Assembly: GCF_047496725.1 (NCBI RefSeq)
Contig: NC_132979.1
Coordinates: 1,877,501 to 1,941,500, forward strand
Length of the DNA stretch: 64,000 nt
Reading direction: 5' to 3'
From: Anoplolepis gracilipes
Taxonomy: Eukaryota; Arthropoda; Insecta; Hymenoptera; Formicidae
In this document: one piece after another, positions 1 through 12,494 of the stretch
Position numbering within the stretch: position 1 is the stretch's first letter
How the letters are laid out: each line of letters opens with the position of its first letter
The notes under the pieces: model-generated
What the model saw: only the letters and a program-made list of their open reading frames with translations
What the model was told of the DNA's origin: nothing
Database searches by the model: none
Translations under genes and position numbers: made by a program

Positions 1-628
1 GAGTCTGTTGCTTTCGGTCTCTGTGTGGGTGCATGTATTCGGTGCGCATACGTATACAGATTGTGTATACAGCAGTGTGTGTGTTAAACATTGAGAATAT
101 ACACTAACACACATTATCAATTTCTTATCAAGGTATTGGACTTCTCCTCGAAATTGTACGTTTTTACCCACATTTATACAATAATACACATTTTATGTTC
201 TTTTACATTATGCGTGAATGAGATTCTTTCATCTCGCGATTTGTGTGATGTATCTGTTAGGTACGTATATAGCGTTTGCAACATTAAGACGATAGATTCA
301 CTAAGCTACTCTAATTAATGAAATGGAGAGGGACGGAAAGAAACAGTTAATGTTGTGTTACTGCGTACGACAATTCCGAGTAGAATTTTCGCCACGTGTG
401 TTTAATCATTTGTGCCGGTAGAGTCGTTCGAGTATGAACAAATTGTGAAATGAAGTGAAATTGTAAACGCTAAAGCTTATAAATGAAACTTACAGGCCCA
501 ATTGCATATTCGTTTGGCATGAACGAATACGTTCGAATAATTCGTTGTTCCGCTTCTCGCAATCAGCGTGAACTACAGTGTGTGTATATATGTTAGATTA
601 AAAAAAAAAAAAATCTTAAATTCTCGCT

Positions 629-687
<59 letters not shown>

Positions 688-1201
688 ATGTATATATCTA
701 TATAAAGTTGAATTTGTATAAGTTAAAAAAGAGAACATTACAAAAGTAACGCTTCGATTATTAGAGCGAGATCTAATATTTTTCTAAACTTTGGCCTCGT
801 CTATATTCAGCAATCGTAATTATTGCTTCGTAAAATTTACTCGTAGATAAATTTATAATAAATCATATCTTTATTTCGTAAAACTCGAAGACTGTTTTTA
901 ATTATAATAATTAACATTTTTTTTTTTTTCCCTTTCTTTTTAGATTAGATATAAACATGAAACAACGATTGCACAGATTTAAAACGTCTAGTAGTTTACA
1001 TATCAGACTACTTTATACGTATCTTTTCGTTTGTATAATTTATTTTTTATTTCAATCACACACCCTATATACGGTGTGATAATTTGTCATCGATGATACT
1101 ATATCAGGATATCCCTCGCTAAGCGCACTTCCTGTTACAGGTTGCGCTGCATAACGATGCAATCGGGCCTCCCTCTCTTTCTGCCTTTGCATATCCGTAT
1201 A

Positions 1202-1235
<34 letters not shown>

Positions 1236-2704
1236 ACTCTCTCTCTTTCTCTCTCACTCTCTCTCTCTCTTTCTGTCAAATTATATACAACAGCATGGCC
1301 ATGCAAGGGTGAAGAGCAAAGCTACCATGCCTCAATAGAATTCACGAAAGAACGCTTGTAAAGTAGAAATGGAGGATAGATCTAGACGCTGCAGCGAGGC
1401 AGCAGCGTGGGAGGGATCAGCTGTCAACTGACAGCCTCAACCTCCATCTTACTTGAAAGCAAACCCCATCAAAATCATCATCCTTACTTCAGCACCTCAC
1501 CAGGCCTGCCTTGACGATACGTCTACACAAGCTAAAAGAACGTCCATTTGTCAATGGTTTCCGATTGTGGCGGGAAGGATCTACTTTTAATAAGACAGAT
1601 TGTGCGTGATCAAAAATCGCGAGTAAGGAATATGCGCGTATATAAATAACATTTATAACATTGTGATTTTAACACCTGTGACGAGGGATTCGTCCTCGTC
1701 TAGGATCTGAACGTGTGAAACTGTGCTGCAACACTTTCGATCATCTATAATGCTACGTGGAAAATTGTGTGCAACAGTTTTTTTTCATACTGACACAACG
1801 GAATGTGAGATATATATATATGTATACGGAAATAACTACGTGCGATTTGATGAATATTAAGAATCTTGGGAAATTAAGTTTTTTCTCGACAGTTGTCGTT
1901 CGTAATCGATACAAGCAATTGTGTTATCAGATGCGTGGAGATCTCGCATTTAAATCCTTTATCGTATGAAAAACAACTTGGACAATTCGAAGCTCTTGGT
2001 GTCCGAGAAATATTCCGGATATGTACACTATATTTCGCGCGCCCGAGCATTAAAAAGCATTTGAATAATACGTGCACGTGTGAACAGTGCGATGACGACA
2101 GATATGTCATTGATAAGCGCGCGTTGAGCGGATAGAGACCGAGTATTTTTATGCTAATGTGATGTGTATGCGCGGTGAAAAGAAATAATCTCTAAGCATT
2201 TCTCGTTCCGTATTGCGAAACAAAAGTGTCTCTCCTTCACTTGGCTCCCTCGCTAAGGAAAGGAGAGATTTTATGCATGCATCGAGAAATGATGTTGATG
2301 ACGATCAAACGAGTACTCGCGACGTGGAAAAATAGTTTTATTATACGATTGAATCTCAGCGAAAGCGAGCTCGATACATTGAAACGTCAAAATGAAGCTC
2401 TTACCGCGATTGAATTTGGCACATGCAATCGAGAAGGCCGATGATTGGACGAATTATTTGACAAAGTGCGCTTTCCGCTCAACGCAATTTTCACGAAAAT
2501 TCATACGTTAACGTGCCGTCGATAGATAGAGCATAATCGAAGGGTTCGAATAGTGATTGAAAGTGATCAATTAACAATCATCCAATCAAAACCAAATACA
2601 AAGTTTTATATATATATATATATATATATGTGTATGTATATATACGTCATTTTGAATTCGCAACCCTTCGACTTCTTACGTCGTAGTTTTGAAACTGTAT
2701 GCAG
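1..2704. other. Unassigned AT-rich region with microsatellites
   Basis: No gene is recognised here. The stretch holds a (TA)n run at about 632-679, a CT-rich run at about 1201-1272 and short open frames that lack convincing codon structure. Two open frames at about 1893-2135 and 2226-2444 (+) could be 5' exons of the gene whose possible last exons lie at 2705-3110, but no good splice donor connects them. Confidence 0.4.
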
Positions 2705-3110
2705 TCGGAGCGCATGATGCGATGCCACCGGATTCGATTTGAGTCGCCATTGCGTTGGAAAACACACGAAAACACGTACCTACATGTATGCATATGCATA
2801 TATATATATATATATATATACATAAATATATATATATATACATTTTACATATACATACATGTATACATGCATATATGATTTTGTACGTGTATACATGTAT
2901 ATTGCATAATACACGTACAAACACAGTCGAGGTATATTCGCGAAGTCCATAAAGGAAAAAGAACTGCGTTCAAAAGAACTGCTGGCAGAAAGCTTAGCAC
3001 ATTCTGCTCTCGAGGTTAATCCTTGCCAGAAGGTTCTACGCATCGATAAACTGCAAAGTGTTAAAGAGGTCATATTTTACCGTCAATTAAGAGAACTCAG
3101 GCATCACTAA
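2705..3110 (+). CDS. Possible last two exons of an unidentified gene
   Basis: Two + strand segments behave like terminal exons. Segment 2705-2775 follows a TGCAG acceptor and ends before GTACCT. Segment 2927-3110 follows ACACAG and ends at TAA (3108-3110). The first leaves two bases over and the second supplies one, so the frame is kept. The joined 84 codons are rich in Lys, Glu, Leu and Arg and end ...RQLRELRHH. The 151-bp intron is mostly (TA)n and ATAC repeats. The stop lies 77 bp from the tetraspanin stop, giving a tail-to-tail arrangement. I do not recognise the family, and no upstream exon could be joined with confidence. It may be chance open frame. Confidence 0.35.
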
Positions 3111-3187
3111 CGGCCGAGGGAAATCGTTCAATGAATATCGTAAGTTACTTTTGCGCGCGCGCACGCTTACTACCGTAATAGATTTAT

Positions 3188-6100
3188 TTAATAACTGACT
3201 TTAACACCGAGCCTACCATGTTGTGGACGCCAGTAGCAGCAGGCTAGGTACAACGCCAGAATAATGACCAAGACCTCGACGAAGACCAGGGCAGCGGCTA
3301 CACCGATCACTATCGCCGCGTTTTCCTCGATGGCGGTCACTATGGCCTTGTAGCAACCCTACAGACAAAGTAATTATCAGTTTACGTGACACATATTCCG
3401 TAAATGTAACTTTATGTACGAATTTTCTAGCTAACTCGAAACCAATAATTTCTATTTAAAGAAAAATATCAAAATTTCAAGCATAAATTTGACTATTTTC
3501 CCTAATTTTAGACCAATAGTTACAACGGAATATTTAATATATATATATATATCGTAAAATATAAAATTAACCCTCAAACTGAACACGTGGGTCTTTCGTG
3601 TCCGTGCCATTTTTAATCCATTGTTTTAAGAAAATATTAATAAAATCTTGAGGTTGGAAACTTATCCAAAAAAAGATGTTTTTATATAAAACATCAATGT
3701 TTCTAAATCTTGATCTAACAAATAATAAAAATATATTATTTAAAAATATTTTTTTCTTTAACTCTACTACATTAAACTTTTAGTTTAAATTTAAAAGAAA
3801 ATGTGTAAATTTTTTAAATAATTTTAGAGTACAAAAATTAATTCGGTTACCCACGCGTTCAGGATTTCGGTGCCAAAAAACGTGTTCAGTTTGAGAGTTA
3901 AAAATAATAAATATTTTTTGCTGCCAATTTGAAAGTAATCGTGAGATTTTATACGTGGGACTTATATAGATGTTTCTCCATCACGCATAGCACGAGACTA
4001 TTTGTTCAATTGGTATGTACACCTTTATGGATGCCTCGTACGAGAACTTAGGAACACGCAATGCCAATGCCGAGTCACGTTCAGAAAATTGTCAAGGAGA
4101 AAGTGTGCTGTCGACGTAAATACACGTCCGTATCTTGAGTACTGTTGTCTTTTAGCAACAATTACACTAACGTATCGGATGATTCTATTCCCAGTTTCAA
4201 ATACGCCAAGAAAAAGAAAAAAAAAGATGCGTGAAATAATATTAAAATAAGATCAACTTACCGTTTGATAATACGAGTTGGACGCGGTGGGACTAATTGG
4301 ACAGGAAGGATCCTTCAGAATGTTAGATCCTTCGCTCACTTTTATACAGCAGGCTTCGGGGATCATTTTTCCGGTTACAGTCAGATTTGTATTTTCGCTA
4401 AAGTCTCGGTAACTTTCGACGCCGCAACAATGGAGCTGAAAATATTTCCATTAATATCAAAATAATACTTGTCCATCATATGTCATTGACCATTATATAA
4501 GCGAAACATATTATTTGTATGTTCTTTATAATCGAAATGAATGCAGAGAAAGAATATTATATATTCACGAATAGTTAGATAAACTACTATCTCTGCTTAT
4601 CATTTATGCTAGCCATTTAATGACGCGAAATTCTTATTAAATTGATGAATAAAAACATGATACTTTTAACTATCGGTTTTGATCAAAATAATATAAATGT
4701 GACACTTTCCACGCATTTTTCTCCATAATTTATCGATAAATTCTAAAATAAACTTAATAAGTAAACTTGTGGCTTGTAATTTTGCTACAAAGTAGGATAG
4801 TGAATGCGATAGCTCACTATAATATGAGTAATACCGACTTTCACTTATACCGAAGCGAAATGCAGTTAGCGGACTACTTTAGCCAATTAATCGCGCTTAT
4901 AAACGCAAAATAAACGAAATCCGGAAGAATCGATATACTAATTAATTTACATATCAGCTCATCGCTCAAATAATAATTAATTGATGATTATTAACTTTTG
5001 ACAATTAATTCAATATACTAATCAATTTCATGCGTCAATTCATCGCTCACAATTAATCGATCATCATCAAAATAATAATTAATTATTAAGCATTTGTTGA
5101 ATAATAATGATATCTTTTACCTGGCTCATAATACCGTCCCACGCGACTGTCACTGTTTCAGCTTTATCGGCGGTGGTCGCATAATATTTGATGGTCGATT
5201 TCAAGAAGCTCTGCGTACCTTTCTCGGCCTGCATTAATTTAAATTTCATATTAAATTTCATATTAAATAGTTTGATAAATATAATGTGATTGTCATTCGT
5301 TCATTCCGCACTGGCTATCGTAAACGCTCGATGCTAATCTGCTTGTGATTTCACTAGATAAAAACGCGTTTGTGCAAGAAAAAAGCGAAATTATGTAAAT
5401 ACGCACGTCTCCTTTAAGTCCAAAAGCTAGGCCAACTACCACACACTCCAGGACTAAAACCAGCAAGATTAGAATGCCGTACTGTAATCACAGAAAATTC
5501 TTTTGTGTAATTCCGTCTGATATATAGCTAAAAAAGCGATCGTTTTATATTACAAAATTAAAAATCGCAAACGTAAAAACAAATTTTTTCATACATGAAC
5601 TTTGAGTCTCTCGAAAAAGTATCGTAAAAAAATATTTAATATATATTTTTATGTAAAATTACTCTCTTCCTGATTGTAACATTATTAATGGACCATCTTA
5701 TTTTCGTTATTAAAAATGAAAGAGAGAAAAAGAGTCGAGACGAAAAAATCTTGCATTATTAAACTTACTGAAACTTTAGGGTTTCAATGATAAGAATATT
5801 TTATCAAAATATACATTAATATGTAATATTATTTTAGAGTTTTCTTATAAATCGTGCGTTTATTGTAATATATTATGACTTCTATTAATATAAAATTATT
5901 TGCACATTAAAATATAATATTCTTGATGTAGTATACAAAATATAGACAAATGCTTAAACTTTGACAGCTTGAAGACTCGTATTTTTGTTTTGCTTCACAT
6001 TTTGTGTGCGAATCAATGTGTATTTTTCTAATTTTTTTATCTCATCATTTCAGAATACATAAACATCACGTCGAGAATTTGGAATAAAACAAGCTTTATT

Positions 6101-6651
6101 AGAACGGACTTACGACGCAGAGAAGACATCTAGACTCGAACATGGCACCGCAATACCCAAGAAAACTGACGATAAACGTAAGAGCACCGGCTACGATCAG
6201 AATGTAAGATATCATTCTGATGACATCGGCGTCTGTTTTATTCTGCAAAACAAGAAAGGTGCGATGAGAATGTAGATCGAGCTTTTAATAAATATTCATC
6301 ATTGAATATTTATTGTATGAACGGGACGTAAGATTGCCATGTATGTGTGACTTTGATAAATTATTGAGAATCTCTTATCGAAGTCGTATACATTATCATA
6401 ATACCAGAGCTTACCAAAGTCATTTACATATGTATATAGTCAGAAACATAAATAAACCACAGAAATTTTCTTTAAACAGGAATTGCGAAAATATTAATTA
6501 TGAAAATGAGAGAGATTCTTGTTTGTCAATCTTTCGAAAATTTCACGCAGCCACTTTTCACTCACAATTCCTCGCGTATGTATCGTAAAAGGTTTGTCAT
6601 CACTTATTAAATGACTAGATTCTCCGTTTTATATTTTACAAGTGAAGTGTT

Positions 6652-6699
<48 letters not shown>

Positions 6700-9600
6700 T
6701 CTTTGAATAATTCATTTATGAAGCTCAATCTGCAAACTCGTGTAACGATTATAGTTGCATTTCCATAAATTAAGATATCAATAGTACGTTGTTATTAGAT
6801 CATTCTTATGTATATTAGTGTATATTTATTGTTAGATATACATATATATATTGTATATATAATGTATGTAGACACACATTAAGCACACCAGTGCATGTAA
6901 GTGTCGCGAACAATTATTAAGTTAAACTCGACTCATCACCACCGAGTATATCCATGCGAGTATTGTACGTCGTTACAAAACATGCTCGATATAAGAGGAT
7001 GACATAATGGCTTGCGAGGGGCACTTAGAATACTTATAAGCTCGCTATATGCGAACTGTCGTCTCCGTCATACATGATGGATATCGAGTTTCACGAGGCA
7101 GATCAACAGAGTGGCAGCATAGACGTTCCTTTATACTGGGCGTCGACGAGAAACGCGAGGTCTGCTGGACTCCGAGGGCTTGTCCTGGTATATATGGTTT
7201 GTTAAAATTAGAAATCGCAAAAAATGTTTTGCCATTCGCGCTAATCCCATCTCTATGCATCGCATGTGAAAATCTATGATACAGACAATTCTTAAAGATT
7301 TTAAAAGCACATCTCGATAACTGGTAGTACCAATTGCTTAGGGTAAACTCGGGTAAGATGGCCATAGTTTTTTAAAATGCAAAAATCATACTTTTATTTT
7401 TGCTATTTTTTAATAGGGTTTGGCATATTATCTTCCCTGAAGCTTAAATTACGTAATATTATCGAAATTAAAAGGAAAAGATTTAATAGAAATTTTATAT
7501 TGTCAAAATAGTACAACTTAAGCATTGGCCATCTTACCCAAATTTTAAGGAAAAGATGGCCATAATATTTATAAAAAAATAGTGAAAACGAAAATAAAAA
7601 TTATAGGTCATATAACAATCTCCATATCTTTATAATATGTCCAACGTCGATTACGATAGCTTAACTGTAATTTATTCGACGTTATAACAGTTTTTTTAGT
7701 GGACACGTGAGAAATTTTGCAGGTAGTAAAAAATAAAAATATGTTATAAAATTCCCAATATCGTTATTTCGAATAATGTATGTCACATAAACTACTGTAT
7801 AAATATCAATTATCTTTGATAGTGACTAAAAAAGCGCACTATGTAGCGATTATTGAAAAAAATTACAGCCTATGGCGATCATACCCTAGTTTACCCTATA
7901 TGGTTTGTTAAAATTAGAAGTCGCAAAAAATGTTTTGCCATTCGCGCTAATCCCATCTCTATGCATCGCATGTGAAAATCTATGATACAGGATTCTTAAA
8001 GATTTTAAAAGTACATCCCGATAACTGGTAATACCAATTGCTTAACAATTTGAGTGCGAGCCTTGAATCGTAAAAGGGATAATTCCGCTATCTCGTTCTC
8101 TCACGAGATCCACTCGAGAGATAACGCGAAAATAAGCGCTTTCGTAGCATTACGACTTGTGCTGTTAGATGAGACAATCATGATTCAATCAAGCATTGTT
8201 TTACGTTGGCAGGAACGAGTCGCGAGAGGTTTAAACCGATCTTTGCCGACATTGTATCTGGCCGTCTAACAAGATTACCTCGTAAGCACGTTGACATTCT
8301 TATCTCGAACACCTGTTGAACGGATATAAGGTATTTTTAGTTCGACGCCGCCTCTCTTGGTATAGACGCGTCGAGGTTGCACGTTTTATTGAACGACCAC
8401 TACTAGTATGATACGAAGCGTGCCGTGAAAAATCAGGTCACCAGGTGAAAGGACTAATAAGGGTATCTCGTGTTCGGTTTTCACCGACTTGTTTCACCAG
8501 ATTGATCCAAGACCGATTGCAACGAAATGATGAACGATACAGCACCGGAGAGCTCGACGCTTTAAACGTAATCCTGTCAAATTAAAACCGCATGTGTATG
8601 ATTATTTCCAACAGTTTGCAGGGATCTGTCAAGTGTATCACTTTATAGGGTGTTTCTCTCTCTAGTCGAATTTTCCGTAGCTCGGTCGTCGCGCACGAGC
8701 TATGCACGTCGCTCCGAAATGACCCAATTTGATGCATTTACAGTACATGGATGTGCGTTGCGCGTGCGTCAGCGAGTTAATGTATTTTCTGGAGCTAACG
8801 GCGTATGTACATCCTAAATACGTCCTAAATTCTTTGCTTACACTAGCGAATGCATCGCGCGTACTTGATGGGGAAAAGAGGACACGAGAGCGTCTCTTCT
8901 ATGCAAGAGCCAGGTACCCGAATTGTCTCGTTTACAAGAGAAATTTTCCTTTCTAATTTCAAGCCGAGTTCGAGTTTCGGAAGTGTGTTATCATCGTCGT
9001 TAGCCAATATCGGATGTTACCTGGCACACATAATCAATCGTACAAGACTGAGTTATTATCGTTGCCGCTGATTCCGGTTCTTTATCGAGGCGGCAATTAA
9101 TACCGGATATCATAAATCAGAGATACCACGTTGAATTTCAATGAGGACGCGAAAGGAAAGTCGTTGTCGAGGAAATGTAAGCGACAGTGCACTATCTTTC
9201 GCTAGTCAAGTATATACGCGATACTCCAAGATGAAACACTTAATTGTCTTTCGCCTTTATAGTTTCACGTCCACCTGTTTCCATTCATTTACCATTCTCT
9301 CTACAGAGTGTCCATACATTTATTATTATTTTTTTCTTTATTTTAAGCGCTTTTTGAATTGTTAAAATTCTTTGCTTTATTTTGGGTCAATTTTAAATCA
9401 CTCTTTTTCTTCACGAAAATTGTAGTTATCAGTTGACCTAATAAATGTTAATCAAAGATAAGCTATTATCAAGTTAGTTAAGCCCCAACATCTTAAGCAA
9501 TCAACAGACTGACGGTCAGATAAGACACAACATCTTAAGCAACTAACTTGCTTCATTTTTAAATCGAAAATTCTATTTGCGAGGAGTTTCTAAGAGAGAC

Positions 9601-9706
9601 AACAGTTACGAGTTATAGTCCATCTCCGATTAGAAGTGATTAGAAGCAACTTTCTAAGCGTCTCGAACCTTGGCTAATAATATATACTAATTGTGTTCAT
9701 TTTTTT

Positions 9707-9755
<49 letters not shown>

Positions 9756-9782
9756 ATAGGATTACAAAAAATTCAAAAGAAT

Positions 9783-9827
<45 letters not shown>

Positions 9828-9999
9828 TGCGTATTTAAAAATAAATATTTATCGCTACAAAATAATTTAACTTATCACGAGGAAACGCGCGTTATCCTTT
9901 CGCCGCTTGCGCGAAATACATGAAAAACGAAAGCGGCACTTTTACTTTTCTCCGTGGCGTTCCGCTATCTAGCTTCACTACCGCAAGTAATGCATGATG

Positions 10000-10050
<51 letters not shown>

Positions 10051-11934
10051 TTCAAACAACATCCCTCAATGAAACTAGATTTTTGTTTCTAAATATATAC
10101 CGGGTAGCTTATACCGAGCAACTCGGGAGAAACGTCAAACCGTTCGAGAGCTTTGGCCCCTATACGTGTCCACCAGTGGACTATGAACCACGAATCCGCG
10201 ATGGAGATCACCCAGATCCTCCCACGCGTTCCGCTAATGTGACAACCAATCATCTCATCAGTGGCCAAGTACCGATAATTACGTTTCTCGTTTCTCCCTG
10301 CAGTAGCATTGCTATCCTACCTACGTAGTACATCACGCTGCGCGTGCAAACAATCTGTCAGATTTTTCATATCACTCACTGAATCAAGAATGACTAAAGC
10401 AGATATTTGCCAATTTAAATAAGAAAGGAATATTACAATAAATTCTCGCAAAAGTCACATTGTCTTAGAGCATTAGCGTGTAAATGAAATTTAAAAGGCT
10501 CGTTATTTTTTTTCTCCTCAAATCGAGAATAATCGTCACAATCAAGATCGAACGAGATTCGAGAGATAAAGTGAAACTAACGGAATAAATGTTAATTACC
10601 GAGTGATACGAGGACTCGAAGCAGAGGTGCAACATATTAGAAAGTCCACATTACGATGGGCCATCCTCTAACTATAATAATTAACAACGCATACACTTTT
10701 CTACGCCATGTTTGCAGGCATAAAAAAATTACTGTGAAAAGGATCTTCTTTTTTTTATTTATTTGTTTTTAGAATATCTTTATATGCATTCCTTTTTCTG
10801 GAAGCATTTTCCGTACTAGACGAAACACACGTTTGGTTTCATGTTTGAAATTAAAATTAAAATTAAAATTTGTGCATTATTTCTTTCTGTTTTATGAGAA
10901 TGATACAAGAACCAAAGGGGGGAAAAATAGGCACAAGAGTTCGCCAATAAAAGATAATTATGCGCAGGACGAAGGAAAGGAGCATGCAGTAGTAATTATT
11001 CGAAGGAAGTACACTATCCTCTATTGTTCTCATTAATCGTGACGGCCTTTAAGGCAAGTCGCTCTTTTTATGCCTTTTCTTCTCGCAGCTTTGTAGAGTC
11101 AAACACCTCGTTAAACGTAAGATTATCTCGTATCTCTATGCGACTTGCGGTTAAGAAAAACTCTTAGCCAGTACACGTTATGACTGTTGAATATTCTATC
11201 GTACATTTGGCATCTTTCTGAAGGAAAAAAAAAAAAAAAAAAAACAAACAAACGTTCATTTCCGGTAAGCTGACCTAAAACTATAGTTTCTCGATAGAGA
11301 TTTCTGAGACTTTCATCGCAAGTTTGGAAATGCCATTTGTTCATTCATTCGATTATATAATATCAAAGAGTAAGAAATGTTTCTGCGTGGAAAAAAATTT
11401 GAAAGAAATGAAAGAAATTACATATGCTTTGCATGTCTATTCATTTCAAGGACATATTATGGAAAAACCACGTTACTATGCGCGTGTCATCGCGACATCG
11501 ATGTATCGATAATACAGACAATGGTATTCTATTACAAATTACAATATACGTATATGCGACGCGCTTATCTTGTTACACATCTGCATTTGTAACACACGTG
11601 CTTGTTAATGAATATAAGTCACGTTAGTGTACAAAAATACTTGTCCAATGCTAATGAAAGGGATTTAGTGGCACAAAAAGGCGTAAAAAATAATTTATTT
11701 CGCGAAAATATTGCAAGTTAAATTTTTATTAACAATAATCGCGCTCAAGTGAATCAGTAACGCCAAATCGAGTCTCATTCAAGTAAAATTTTCTTCCTAC
11801 ACCTACTTTTAAATTACATAACAAACTTACGCCATAATTATCACGATTGCGCAAGAGAAACTTGGAGCAATAAAAATAGCCGGTTATAAGAATACGCACA
11901 CGAACCATTTTTCTTCTAATTATTATACATATTC

Positions 11935-12000
<66 letters not shown>

Positions 12001-12454
12001 AGGCTCTGCTCGGAAATTCTTTCTCTTACGAGAGAAGCAACGAGTCGTGAAGTAATCTCGAAAAAAACGGTAGTAAAATTAACGAAGCAAATCTGTTAAT
12101 ATTCGTGAACTCGCAATTAGAATCGTCGACGGAATTCTTAATTTTTGAAAACGAGACGATTATAATTAAATGCTTTCCGTCTGAGAAATTTGTTCCGTCT
12201 AAGATTTCAGGATACGTCGCCGGTCGCGGAAATTATTTTGCGATCTTATCTGAATAAGAAAGCGGCAGAGAAGCGTTCGTAGACTGCAGCAGGAATTTAA
12301 CACAACGAAATACTCGGACCGGTATATTTTCGTCAAGAATTGTGTCCAGTTCCCTCGAGATATTGAAAGATTATATTCTACCTTTGATCACGAAACATTT
12401 CATTTTACGACCAATTAAATTAAAGTTAAATTAGCGAATGTTCAGCTTCGCCAA

Positions 12455-12494
<40 letters not shown>

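Noticed and set aside
9470..9550. Inverted and direct repeat around CAACATCTTAAGCAA
   Set aside because: Short and imperfect. It could be a decayed element, but there are no clear ends or target duplication.
9954..10328. 124-codon + strand open frame in the tetraspanin intron
   Set aside because: A third of it is (TA)n translation. The rest has no recognised motif and no splice evidence.
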